64,000 bases of DNA from Bacillota bacterium (GTDB taxonomy: Bacteria > Bacillota > Bacilli > Paenibacillales > NBRC-103111): positions 5,258 through 69,257 of the forward strand of contig JAEWMH010000131.1 in the NCBI GenBank assembly GCA_023393235.1. The letters are read 5' to 3'. Position 1 is the first letter of the stretch. Each line of letters starts with the position of its first letter. Below are positions 16,790 to 25,638 of this stretch, one piece after another. Position numbers and translations under genes: made by a program. The notes below the pieces were generated by a model. The model was not told the origin of the DNA and did not search any database. It saw only the letters and a list, made by a program, of their open reading frames with translations.

Positions 16790-17943
16790 ATATTCTGCTC
16801 TCCATCCATCATTATATGGACAAAAATGCCGGGGCTCCCGGCGTCACCTACCGGCTGGCTGAGGAATACCGGCGGCTGGGGCATAACGTAGAGCTGTTCT
16901 CCTTCGACGAGCTGCCCAAGGATCTGCCGGAATCCCTGACGACGCTGCTCTATCCCCAGTACCTGCATGCCCGGTGCCGGAAGCTGCAGAGAGAAGGGCG
17001 GCTGGATGTGATTGACGCTTCCAGCGGAGATATTTGGTTCCACCTTCGGATGCGCCAAAGGGGCGGAGATACGGTAGCCGTTACCCGCAGCCACGGTCTG
17101 GAGCATATGGCCCATGAGGCCAGAGTGGAGCGGGCCAGGCTCGGTGAAATGAAGCTTTCGTGGAAATATCCCATCTATCATGGCGGATACCGGCTGTGGG
17201 AGGTGGCCCAATCCTTCCGGCAGGCGGACGGGGCGGTGCTTCTGAATCAGGATGAATACCGGTACGCATCGGACCGCTTCGGGCTGCACCATTCCCGGGT
17301 CATCGGCAACGGGGTACCGGATTATCTCCTGGACCTGCCGCTTGCGCCCACGCCTTTGCAGGAGGGAACACCGATCGGCATCGCTTTTATCGGCAGCTAT
17401 ATTCCCCGCAAGGGAACGGAGTTTGCCGCCAAGGGTTTAGCCCCTGTTCTGGAGCGCTACCCCAACGCGGAGGTAACATTCCTGGGCACCCAGTGCCCAC
17501 CGGAAAAGGTGCATGCGGATTATGATTCCCGGTTTCACAGCCGGATTCATGTGGTTCCCCGTTATGAGCATTCCGCGCTGCCGGAGCTTTTGGCCGGACA
17601 TCAAATTCTCTTGTTCCCTTCTCTCAGTGAGGGGATGCCGCTGTCGCTTCTCGAGGCAATGGCCTGCGGGCTGGCTCCTGTAGCAAGCCTGATTCCCGGC
17701 CCCAATGATATTATCCGCCACATGGATAACGGACTTGGTGTTCCCGCCCGAGACGGGGCGGCTATCCGTGAAGCGCTGGGCACCCTTTTGGAAAATAGGG
17801 AGCTGTTGCACCGGCTGCGGACCCGGTCGTGGGAGAAGGCGCAGGATTACAGCTGGCGGCGAATTGCCGAGGATACGCTGGCCTATTATGAGCATTGTGC
17901 AGAACGGAAGGCGGATAGTGCCAAGCTTAGATCGATAGGATGA
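16786..17943 (+). CDS. Glycosyltransferase family 4 (GT-B fold)
   Basis: 385 residues, GTG start with GGAGG upstream and a four-base overlap with the previous gene. The N-terminal domain has GAPGVTYRLAEEYRRLGHNVELFSF. The donor domain has IAFIGSYIPRKGTEFA and the E-x7-E motif EGMPLSLLE near residue 282. Cytoplasmic sugar transfer to the lipid-linked unit. Donor unknown. Confidence 0.86.
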   Translation: MNILLSIHHYMDKNAGAPGVTYRLAEEYRRLGHNVELFSFDELPKDLPESLTTLLYPQYLHARCRKLQREGRLDVIDASSGDIWFHLRMRQRGGDTVAVTRSHGLEHMAHEARVERARLGEMKLSWKYPIYHGGYRLWEVAQSFRQADGAVLLNQDEYRYASDRFGLHHSRVIGNGVPDYLLDLPLAPTPLQEGTPIGIAFIGSYIPRKGTEFAAKGLAPVLERYPNAEVTFLGTQCPPEKVHADYDSRFHSRIHVVPRYEHSALPELLAGHQILLFPSLSEGMPLSLLEAMACGLAPVASLIPGPNDIIRHMDNGLGVPARDGAAIREALGTLLENRELLHRLRTRSWEKAQDYSWRRIAEDTLAYYEHCAERKADSAKLRSIG

Positions 17944-17950
17944 TGAGACG

Positions 17951-19168
17951 ATGCGAATACTGCAAATGGTGGATTACTTCGGCAACTTCGGCGGGCTGGA
18001 GAGGTTTGTATATAACTTCTCGCTGGAGCTGATGGCTGAAGGACATGATACGGTCATCACTGCTCTGGAGGCGGAGGAGACGGACTGGGGCGCCCAAGCG
18101 GTTCCCGTGGTTCATGTAGGGGCCATGGAGAATTGGGAAGCGGCCATCCGCGATTACCGGCCGGACCTGATTATCTGGCACCAAAGCACCCGCTCCAGCG
18201 AGATCGTGCACCGGCTGGCGGAGGCGTATCCTATTCTCGCTACGGTGCATGCGCCCATTTGTCCGGCGGGGGGAAGGTTGTTTCGGGATAAGGATGAAAT
18301 CTGCTGCAAGCCGGGAGGTCTGGGCTGTCTGCCCCGCTGGTATATGCGCAAGTGCGGCACCAGCACAAGCCCCAAGGCTGCGCTTCAAGGACTTGTGCAG
18401 TACAACTCCGCGATTAAGGCCCTCAAGGCCTGCCGGAGAATCTATACGGTCAGCAAATCTCTGAAGGATTTCCTCGTTATCGATGGTATACCCGAAAACA
18501 ACGTCATCATCTTCGACAATACGCTGGGCGGGCTGGCCCAATTCTATCCGGAGCTGGCACCGCTGGCTTCCGATGCCAAGGAGCTGAAGCTTCTGTACAT
18601 CGGCCGCCTGGTTTATACCAAGGGAGTCCAGTATTTCCTCAAGTCCATCCGGCTGCTCCGGGACAGAGGCATTGAAGCCACCGGAACGGTAGTCGGGGAC
18701 GGCTGGTACAGCGGTAAGCTGAAAAGTATGGCAGAGGAGCTGGAAATTGCCGATGCCGTCCAGTTCGTGGGCAAGGTAGCCGGGCAGGAGGTTCACCAAT
18801 GGTACGAACGCTCGGATGTGGCGGTGGTCCCCTCTATCTGGCCGGAGCCAGCAGGGCTGGTGGTGCCCGAAGCCAGAGCGCTGGGCAAGCCGGTGGTGGT
18901 GTTCGATTCCGGCGGCCTGCCGGAGTGGAGCCAATGGATGGACGGCATTTATGTCTCCCGCCATGCGGACGCGGAGGATCTGGCGGATACGGTGGAAACG
19001 GCGTGGAACCATTTGCGCCAAGGCACGGTAACAGGCGTTGAAGCTGCTGCCGGAGCGTCCCGGGCCGTCCCGGCACAAGCGGAAGCGGCGCCGGAGTACA
19101 GGCGCATAAACATCATCGAAGCATTGCAATTGTATATCGGGGGGCTCCCCCAAAAGGTATCGAAATAA
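17951..19168 (+). CDS. Glycosyltransferase family 4 with repeat-encoded C-terminus
   Basis: 405 residues. Start region MRILQMVDYFGNFGGLERFV; donor domain LLYIGRLVYTKGVQYFLKSI; E-x7-E motif EPAGLVVPE near residue 298. Family 4 retaining transferase. The final residues, from GGLPQ to the stop (ending KVSK), are encoded by the inverted copy of the CCCCCAAAAG element at 19139-19197, so insertion of that element probably replaced or extended the original end. The part before it (residues about 360-390) is alanine-rich and variable. Cysteines around residues 102-121 (CPAGG, CCKPGGLGC) could bind a metal. Confidence 0.86.
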   Translation: MRILQMVDYFGNFGGLERFVYNFSLELMAEGHDTVITALEAEETDWGAQAVPVVHVGAMENWEAAIRDYRPDLIIWHQSTRSSEIVHRLAEAYPILATVHAPICPAGGRLFRDKDEICCKPGGLGCLPRWYMRKCGTSTSPKAALQGLVQYNSAIKALKACRRIYTVSKSLKDFLVIDGIPENNVIIFDNTLGGLAQFYPELAPLASDAKELKLLYIGRLVYTKGVQYFLKSIRLLRDRGIEATGTVVGDGWYSGKLKSMAEELEIADAVQFVGKVAGQEVHQWYERSDVAVVPSIWPEPAGLVVPEARALGKPVVVFDSGGLPEWSQWMDGIYVSRHADAEDLADTVETAWNHLRQGTVTGVEAAAGASRAVPAQAEAAPEYRRINIIEALQLYIGGLPQKVSK

Positions 19169-19197
19169 GCTGCAGAGCATCCCTTCACTTTTGGGGG
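19139..19197 (-). repeat. 59-bp-class GC-framed palindromic element, copy 2
   Basis: On the - strand it reads CCCCCAAAAGTGAAG, then GCTCTGCAGCTTATTTCGAT, then ACCTTTTGGGGGAGCCCCCC. The terminal arms pair perfectly over ten bases. It overlaps the last ten codons of the preceding glycosyltransferase gene and is inverted relative to copies 1 and 3. Confidence 0.85.
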
Positions 19198-19222
19198 TAA
19201 TTATATTAAAGCGGGTGGTCAT

Positions 19223-20383
19223 GTGAATACCAAGGTGTTGGCCGGATGCTCCACTCCCTTCGGCATGGGGGGACTGGGAGGACATCTGCAGTTTATTTGC
19301 AAAGCGATGGAAACGGTTGGTGTGGAAGCCGGGGTCTACTGCCGGGGAACCCCAGAGAAACCGGGATTTGTGGGTGTGCCCAATCCGGTGTGGGACAAAT
19401 GGCTGCGGTATACGCCCGTACGCTGGCTTCCCTCCAAGCAGGTGTATTGGAACGGGATGCAGTTTGACAAGGCCGTTGCCGACGTTTACCCATCTTGCTA
19501 CAGTGTGTATCACTCCTTTCCCGGTTTTGCCGAAGCGACCTTCCGCAAGGTCAAGGCCAACGGCGGCGTAACCGTGCTGGAGGCGGCCACCACACATGCG
19601 GAGGATGTATACCTGATTACCGAGGCTGAGCACAAAAAGCGGAATATCGGCGGCAATCCCTTCTCCCGGGAATGGGTGGAGCGGGTGATGCGGGAATACG
19701 AGCTGGCGGACTATATTACCGTTGCCTCCCGGCTTCAGGCCGAAAGCTTTCTCCGCCGCGGCTTTGATGAGAATCGCATCCTGTATTCGCCCTTGGGCAT
19801 CGATACCGCCCGGTTTTCTCCGGCTGCGGAGGAGGGTGAAGCAAACAAGGACGGCGTATTCCGGATCATCCAGGTTGGCCAAATCTCCATCCGAAAGGGG
19901 TACCACTATCTTCTGGACGCAGTGGAAAAGCTGGGCGATCCGGATATAGAGGTGGTGCTGGTAGGCGGCATCGGCTGGCGCTCCATTTCCAAGTCCCTGG
20001 AGGAATACCGCAGCCGCGGCGTCCGGATCACCTGCGCCCCCGGCGATCCGCTGCCCGCCTTGCGCAAGGCAAGCCTATATGTCCACTCCTCGGTGGAGGA
20101 CGGCTTCGGCCTGGCTCCCCTGGAGGCCATGTCTGCCGGACTGCCGGCGGTGGTCACGGACATGACGGGCATGAAGGATGTCATCGACAGCGGGCATAAC
20201 GGGTTTATCGTCCCCAGCCGGGATACGGATGCCCTGGCGGAATGTATCGCCCTCCTGAAGGGCAACGAGAATCTGCGCCGGCAGATGGGTCAGGCAGCCA
20301 GGGCGACGGCGCTGGAATACGATACGGCGCGGTGCACCCGCCGGTACGCTGAGCTGCTGAAGCCGGTGTGGCACGTTGGCTGA
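19223..20383 (+). CDS. Glycosyltransferase family 4 (GT-B fold)
   Basis: 386 residues, GTG start at 19223. N-terminal GMGGLGGHLQFICKAMETVGVE is the glycine-rich acceptor loop. Donor domain: RIIQVGQISIRKGYHYLLDAVEKL. The usual E-x7-E motif appears as DGFGLAPLE near residue 293, with Asp at the first position, a variant known in this family. It ends the first run of glycosyltransferases; a 308-bp gap with a symmetric repeat follows. Confidence 0.86.
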   Translation: MNTKVLAGCSTPFGMGGLGGHLQFICKAMETVGVEAGVYCRGTPEKPGFVGVPNPVWDKWLRYTPVRWLPSKQVYWNGMQFDKAVADVYPSCYSVYHSFPGFAEATFRKVKANGGVTVLEAATTHAEDVYLITEAEHKKRNIGGNPFSREWVERVMREYELADYITVASRLQAESFLRRGFDENRILYSPLGIDTARFSPAAEEGEANKDGVFRIIQVGQISIRKGYHYLLDAVEKLGDPDIEVVLVGGIGWRSISKSLEEYRSRGVRITCAPGDPLPALRKASLYVHSSVEDGFGLAPLEAMSAGLPAVVTDMTGMKDVIDSGHNGFIVPSRDTDALAECIALLKGNENLRRQMGQAARATALEYDTARCTRRYAELLKPVWHVG

Positions 20384-20462
20384 TGCGGGTGACGATGCAG
20401 CTAAAGGCAGGCTGCCTTCCGGGTGTGTACCGGGGAGGCGGCTTCTGCCACTCCCGGATCGC

Positions 20463-20645
20463 TAACGGAAGCAGCGGACGTTAACCGGCCGGTTAAGGCG
20501 TTTCCAGAAAACTAACGGAAGCCAGAGCCGCTATTTGCAGCAAAACTGCTCCGAGGCCGCCATTTTTCCTGAAATAAAGGCTGTGGCTTCCGTTATCTCC
20601 GGTGGAGCTCTTATTTCAGCCGAATAGCGGCTCTGACGTCTGTTA
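20463..20645. repeat. Symmetric intergenic element, copy B
   Basis: Direct blocks start at 20463 (TAACGGAAGCAGCGG) and 20513 (TAACGGAAGCCAGAGCC). Inverted blocks end at 20595 (GGCTTCCGTTA) and 20645 (GACGTCTGTTA). Spacings are 50, 132 and 50 bp. It lies inside the EPS operon, between a glycosyltransferase gene and an acetyltransferase gene, and fills most of the 308-bp gap. No gene or terminator with a T-run is seen there. Confidence 0.8.
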
Positions 20646-20691
20646 GACAGCCGGACGCCGGCACTTTTGATGATAAAGGAGGAAGCTGGAC

Positions 20692-21363
20692 ATGAATCGG
20701 TCTACCAAAATCAAGCTGGCCCGACGCTTCGGCAAGCTGCTTCGTTTTATCCAGTATTGGTCGGTCCAGCCGGAGAACGAGCTGATCCATCCTACCGTTT
20801 GTGTAGAAACGGGCAGCCGGATCGCCCCCTCCGTGTCCATCGGCCGGTACAGCTATGTGGGGCATAACACCATGATCCAGTCGGGGTCCATCGGCTCCTT
20901 TTGCTCCATCAGCTGGAACGTGACCATCGGGGCGGATGAGCATCCGCTCAGCGGTGCTTCCCATCATCCCTTCTGGTACTCCCCCGCCCATCATGATCTG
21001 AAATCGCCGGTATGGAGATGGGGGCAGACCAAAGCCCCTCCGGTAATCGGCAACGACGTATGGATCGGGGCCGGAGCCACGATTCTGCGGGGAGCCATTA
21101 TCGAGGACGGAGCCGTAATCGCGGCAGGCAGCGTGGTCGGCAGCCATGTACCGGCATATGCAGTGGTCGGCGGCATTCCCGGCAAGCTTCTGAAGTATGC
21201 CGTGGAGGATGATGACCTGCGGTTTGCCCTTCGGGAAATCCGCTGGTGGGAATGGGATGAGGCAAAGCTTCAGGCGGCTTCCGCAAGCTTTGGGAACGTG
21301 GAGGAATTTGTCAGACTATACGGTTCGCTTCCCCAACAGGCGGAGAAGCGGCTGAGTTCATAA
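20692..21363 (+). CDS. CatB-type acyltransferase (left-handed beta-helix), copy 1
   Basis: 223 residues with hexapeptide repeats (IAPSVSIGRYSYVGHNTMIQSGSIGSFCSI) and the family core DEHPLSGASHHPFWYSP, then GNDVWIGAGATILRGAIIEDGAVIAAGSVV. Such enzymes transfer acetyl groups from acetyl-CoA to sugar hydroxyls; the His in DEHP and the second His cluster are the expected catalytic region. AAAGGAGG lies before ATG 20692. The next gene encodes a clear paralogue, so the pair probably arose by tandem duplication. Expected role: O-acetylation of the EPS repeat unit. Confidence 0.88.
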   Translation: MNRSTKIKLARRFGKLLRFIQYWSVQPENELIHPTVCVETGSRIAPSVSIGRYSYVGHNTMIQSGSIGSFCSISWNVTIGADEHPLSGASHHPFWYSPAHHDLKSPVWRWGQTKAPPVIGNDVWIGAGATILRGAIIEDGAVIAAGSVVGSHVPAYAVVGGIPGKLLKYAVEDDDLRFALREIRWWEWDEAKLQAASASFGNVEEFVRLYGSLPQQAEKRLSS

Positions 21364-21375
21364 CGGGGTGGTGCC

Positions 21376-22026
21376 ATGAGCAGTATCGTGAATTGGAAAA
21401 TGCAGGCCGCTCTCCGGCTGGATGGTTATATGAGCTACTGGAAGACGCAGAAGCAGAAGATGCAGACCGGCATTCACGACACGGTGTATGTCATGCACCA
21501 TACCCGGATTAATCCCGGTGTATCCGTCGGCAGATATACCTACATCCGCGAAGGCGTGGAGATAGATTCCGGCAGAATCGGCGCATTCTGCTCCATTGCT
21601 CCGGGAGTGAGAATCGGCGGAGATGAACATCCGGTGGATGCGGTATCCACCCATCCCTTCTGGTATTCACCGGGCGGCTTTACACTGCCGGTTGACGACA
21701 GGGAGGAAGGCTGGAGCCAGCCGAAGTCCGAGCCGGTGATCGGCAATGATGTGTGGATCGGGGCAGGTGCCCAGATTCTGCGGGGAGCCGTAATCGGCGA
21801 TGGCGCCATTATTGGAGCGGGTGCAGTCGTCACGGGTCATATACCCGCTTATGCCATTGCCGTCGGGATTCCCGCCAAGCCGGTCAAAAGCCGCTTCGAG
21901 CCGGACATCTGCCAGCGGCTTCAACAGTCCCGCTGGTGGGACTGGGAGGAAGCGCGGTTGAAGGAGGCACGCCGTTTGTTCGGCAATCCGGAGGAGTTCC
22001 TGCAGTACGCGGAAGGTCAGAAGTAA
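21376..22026 (+). CDS. CatB-type acyltransferase (left-handed beta-helix), copy 2
   Basis: 216 residues, same plan as copy 1: DEHPVDAVSTHPFWYSP, GNDVWIGAGAQILRGAVIGDGAIIGAGAVV, and a tail RWWDWEEARLKEARRLFGNPEEF that matches the copy 1 tail. The N-terminal 45 residues differ most between the two, which may give different acceptor sugars. It starts 12 bases after copy 1. Weak ribosome binding site (GGGGTGG). Confidence 0.88.
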   Translation: MSSIVNWKMQAALRLDGYMSYWKTQKQKMQTGIHDTVYVMHHTRINPGVSVGRYTYIREGVEIDSGRIGAFCSIAPGVRIGGDEHPVDAVSTHPFWYSPGGFTLPVDDREEGWSQPKSEPVIGNDVWIGAGAQILRGAVIGDGAIIGAGAVVTGHIPAYAIAVGIPAKPVKSRFEPDICQRLQQSRWWDWEEARLKEARRLFGNPEEFLQYAEGQK

Positions 22027-22058
22027 GAAGGAAAACTTTGCAGAGGAGCAGTGAAAGC

Positions 22059-23258
22059 ATGGACATACTGGCAACGGGAATGGGCTGGATCAATCACACC
22101 CCTGGCGGACTAAACCGGTATTTTGCCGACTATCTGGAAGCCATGGCCGCTACCGGCCATACAGTAAGAGGGCTGGTCACCGCCCACGGCGAGGACATCG
22201 CCGCTCCCGCCTATATCCGGGACGTCCTGGACAAGCCGGAACGGTTGTCCACCCTGGCCCGGACCCGGGCCTTCCGTGCCAGAGTCAAGGCGGAGCTGCT
22301 GCGGCATCAGCCCGATGTGTTCAATCCCCACTTCGCTCTGTACAGCTCGATGGTGACGCGGGACATGGTGCCGGCGCATATTCCCATTGTGACTCACTTC
22401 CACGGGCCGTGGGCGCAGGAATCCCTGGTGGAGGATGCGGGTCTGGATTGGGGGCAAAAGGTGCGCTACCAACTCAAAAAGAACGTGGAGCTCTTGTCCT
22501 ACCGGCGTTCGGATCACTTTATCGTACTGAGCCAATACTTCCGGGAAATTCTCACCCGGGATTACGGCGTTCCCGGCGAAGCGGTCCATATTGTGCCCGG
22601 TGCGCCGGATATCGAACGGTTCCGCCCGGCCGACAACCGGGAGGAGCTGCGCAGGGAGCTGGGGCTGAAGCCCGGCGCCAAGGTGCTGTTCGCAGCCCGG
22701 AGGCTGGTGAACCGGATGGGCATCGACAATCTCATCCGGGCGATGGCCGCCGTAATCCATGCGGAGCCGGAGGCGGTGCTGTATATTGCCGGAGACGGTG
22801 CGCTTCGGGGCCATCTGCAGAGTCTGATCGACCAGCAGGGGCTTGGCGGGAAGGTGCATCTTCTGGGCCGCGTCTCCAACGAGGATCTGGTCCGCTGGTA
22901 TCAGGCGGCGGATCTGAGCATCGTACCCACGGTGACCCTGGAGGGTTTCGGCCTGGTTACGGTAGAGGCGCTGGCCTGCGGGACACCCGTATTGGGCACC
23001 CCCTATGGAGGCACCAAGGAAATTCTGGAGCGTCTGTCGCCGGAGCTCCTGTTCGACGACCACAAGCCCGCCTCCATTGCGGCCCGGATTATTTCGGCCT
23101 TGAACGGCTCCAGCTTTGTGCCGGGGCGTAGAGCCTGCCGGGAGTTTGTGCTGGCTAACTATACATGGGAAAAAGCGGCCGCCGCTATCAGCGGTATTTT
23201 TGAACAGGCGGTTCAGGAAAAGGAAGAGGGGGCTGTTTATGAACGTAGCGTTCTATAA
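22059..23258 (+). CDS. Glycosyltransferase family 4 (GT-B fold)
   Basis: 399 residues from ATG 22059 (GAGGAG six to eleven bases upstream); the frame is open further back but only as a shadow of the acetyltransferase. Acceptor domain: GMGWINHTPGGLNRYFADYLEAM. Donor domain: VLFAARRLVNRMGIDNLIRAM. E-x7-E motif EGFGLVTVE near residue 295. Its last 20 bases overlap the next gene. Sugar unknown. Confidence 0.88.
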   Translation: MDILATGMGWINHTPGGLNRYFADYLEAMAATGHTVRGLVTAHGEDIAAPAYIRDVLDKPERLSTLARTRAFRARVKAELLRHQPDVFNPHFALYSSMVTRDMVPAHIPIVTHFHGPWAQESLVEDAGLDWGQKVRYQLKKNVELLSYRRSDHFIVLSQYFREILTRDYGVPGEAVHIVPGAPDIERFRPADNREELRRELGLKPGAKVLFAARRLVNRMGIDNLIRAMAAVIHAEPEAVLYIAGDGALRGHLQSLIDQQGLGGKVHLLGRVSNEDLVRWYQAADLSIVPTVTLEGFGLVTVEALACGTPVLGTPYGGTKEILERLSPELLFDDHKPASIAARIISALNGSSFVPGRRACREFVLANYTWEKAAAAISGIFEQAVQEKEEGAVYERSVL

Positions 23259-25566
23259 CCACACCAGCGATGTCAGCGGCGCTGAAATCAGCCTTCTTCT
23301 CACGGCGCGCCATCTTACGGACACCACACCGGTGATTTTCGCCCCCGAAGGAGAGCTGCTGGAACGGGCCCGGGAGGCTGATATCGCCGTTGAGCCGGTG
23401 GAGAGCTACCGGGCCAGGATGAGCAAAAATCCCCTGAAGCTGGCGGCGGGTATGCTGGGTATGCTGAAATCCGGCTTCCGCTTCTCCCGCGCCGTCCGCA
23501 AAAAGCAGGTGCAGGCGATTCACGCCAACTCCCTGCGGGCAGGGATGATGGCCTCGTTGTTCACCTGGCATCACGGCCTGCCGGTGATCTGGCATGTGCG
23601 GGATATGCCCCCTGGCGGACTGATGGGCAAGGCAGTCAATCTGCTGGCCTGGATGTCAGGCAGCTCTGTGATCGGCATTTCGGAGCCGGTCACCCAGGGC
23701 TTCGCCCGGAAGGCGCTGGCCGGAAGGCTGCACCTGATCCACAACGGCGTGGAGCTGAAGGAAATGAACGAGCGGGAAAAACGCCATCACCGCCAGAACA
23801 TCCGCGAGGAGCTGTCCACCCCGCAGAAGGCCAAGGTGGCCGCCATTATCGGGCAGATCACCCCATGGAAGCGCCAGGAGGACGCCATCGAGGCGGTGTC
23901 CCGGCTTTGGGAAAACGGCCACGATGTGTATCTGTGGATCGTCGGAGAGGCCAAGTTCCGCCAGGAAAATATCGAATACGAAATCGCCCTGCGCAACCGG
24001 GCCGAGGAGCTGGGCATCGCCCATCGGGTACGGTTTACCGGCTTCCGCAAGGATGTAATGGAGATTTGCGCCGCATCGGATCTGCTGTTTCTATGCTCGG
24101 ACAACGAACCCTTCGGCCGGGTCATCATTGAAGCCATGTCCCAGGGGATACCGGTTGTGGGAACCCGGGCCGGGGGTGTGCCGGAGATTATCGAGGACGG
24201 AGAGAGCGGATTTTTGTACGAAACCGGCCATGTGGAGCAACTGGTGCATCTGGCGGGCCGTCTTTTGGCCGACGATCTCCAGCGGGTACGGATGGGGCGC
24301 AATGCCGCTGACCGGGTCAAGACCCTCTTCACCATCCAGCGGACAGCGGCCCGGGTGGAGGAGGTTTACGCCACCCTGCCTGCCATTCAGCGTCAGGCGC
24401 GAGCCATTCCTGCTCCTGCCGCCCCAGCCGGGAAAGGCCAAAAAGTGGCCATTGTCCACGACTATCTGAACCAGATGGGCGGAGCCGAACGGGTGGTGGG
24501 TGTGCTGCACCGGATGTATCCCAACGCTCCCATTTTCACCACCATCGTGGACCGGGACAAACTGCTTCCGGAGCTTCAGGACGCGGACATTCGTACCACC
24601 TGGATGCAGCGTATTCCCGGTGTGAACAAACGCTTTAAGCTGTTTTTCTGGCTGTATCCTTTTGCCGTATCCTCTATGAACCTGAAGGGCTACGACGTTG
24701 TCATCAGCTCCAGCAGCGCCTACGGCAAAGGCGCCCCTGTTGATGAAGGAGCGGTGCATATCTGCTACTGCCATACGCCCATGCGGTTCGCCTGGGATTT
24801 CAACAGCTATATGGAAGCCGTGAAGGTGCCCTCTCTGGTGCGGACGGCCGCCCGGATGCTGGTGATGCCCCTGCGGCTGTGGGATAAAGCCACTTCCCGT
24901 AAGGTCACTCAGATTATTGCCAACTCCACGGTGGTTAAAGGGCGGATTGAGGAGCACTATGGCAAGGATGCGCTGGTGATCTTCCCGCCGGTGAACGTCA
25001 ACCGGTTCCAGGTGGAGCCGGAGAGCGAGGATTATTTCCTCATCGTCTCCCGTTTGGTTTCCTATAAGCGCATCGATCTGGCCGTAGAGGCTTGTTCCTA
25101 TACGGGGCAAAAGCTGGTGGTCATCGGCGACGGACCCGACCGCAGCCGCTTGGAGGCCATTGCCGGCCCCAGCGTTACCTTCCTGGGACGGCTCCCCGAC
25201 GAAGAGGTGGAGCGTTACATGAAACGCTGCCAGGCCTTGCTGTTCCCGGGCTTCGAGGACTTCGGCATAACGCCGCTGGAGGCCAATGCCTGCGGCAAGC
25301 CGGTTATCGCCTTCCGCAAGGGCGGGGCGCTGGACACGGTGGTGCCCGGCTTAAACGGTTTATTTTTTGACGAACAAACCATTGAATCCTTGGCAGAGGT
25401 CCTCCGTTCCTTCAACTCTGACCAGTTTGATCCTGCGGAGATCCGCCGGCATGCGGAAGCCTTCGAGGAAACCCGCTTTATCCAGGAGCTGGAGCGGGTG
25501 GTCCAGGATGCCACAGGCAAACGGGTGGTGCCGGTGAAATTCGGTGCAGCGGAGTCCAACGCATAG
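23239..25566 (+). CDS. Two-domain fused glycosyltransferase (GT4-GT4)
   Basis: 775 residues from ATG 23239 (GAAGAGGGGG upstream). Residues 1 to about 385 form a complete GT-B enzyme: SDVSGAEISLLLTARHL, AAIIGQITPWKRQEDAIEA and E-x7-E motif EPFGRVIIE near 290. An Ala/Pro-rich linker (about 386-402) leads to a second complete enzyme of the WbaZ/mannosyltransferase type: VAIVHDYLNQMGGAERVV, ICYCHTPMRFAWDF, FLIVSRLVSYKRIDLAVEA and EDFGITPLE near 673. Two consecutive sugar additions by one chain are likely. The ManC gene directly downstream supplies GDP-mannose, which suits the second domain. Confidence 0.88.
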   Translation: MNVAFYNHTSDVSGAEISLLLTARHLTDTTPVIFAPEGELLERAREADIAVEPVESYRARMSKNPLKLAAGMLGMLKSGFRFSRAVRKKQVQAIHANSLRAGMMASLFTWHHGLPVIWHVRDMPPGGLMGKAVNLLAWMSGSSVIGISEPVTQGFARKALAGRLHLIHNGVELKEMNEREKRHHRQNIREELSTPQKAKVAAIIGQITPWKRQEDAIEAVSRLWENGHDVYLWIVGEAKFRQENIEYEIALRNRAEELGIAHRVRFTGFRKDVMEICAASDLLFLCSDNEPFGRVIIEAMSQGIPVVGTRAGGVPEIIEDGESGFLYETGHVEQLVHLAGRLLADDLQRVRMGRNAADRVKTLFTIQRTAARVEEVYATLPAIQRQARAIPAPAAPAGKGQKVAIVHDYLNQMGGAERVVGVLHRMYPNAPIFTTIVDRDKLLPELQDADIRTTWMQRIPGVNKRFKLFFWLYPFAVSSMNLKGYDVVISSSSAYGKGAPVDEGAVHICYCHTPMRFAWDFNSYMEAVKVPSLVRTAARMLVMPLRLWDKATSRKVTQIIANSTVVKGRIEEHYGKDALVIFPPVNVNRFQVEPESEDYFLIVSRLVSYKRIDLAVEACSYTGQKLVVIGDGPDRSRLEAIAGPSVTFLGRLPDEEVERYMKRCQALLFPGFEDFGITPLEANACGKPVIAFRKGGALDTVVPGLNGLFFDEQTIESLAEVLRSFNSDQFDPAEIRRHAEAFEETRFIQELERVVQDATGKRVVPVKFGAAESNA

Positions 25567-25638
25567 CAGCAGCTTGTCGTCCCATTCGCACATGATGATG
25601 CTCCACATACAACCACTACCTTAAAGGGGGAAACCGCC

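Noticed and set aside
17927..19906. 659-residue open frame on the - strand
   Set aside because: It is antisense to two glycosyltransferase genes with full motifs; composition is typical of a shadow frame in GC-rich DNA, and it has no ribosome binding site.
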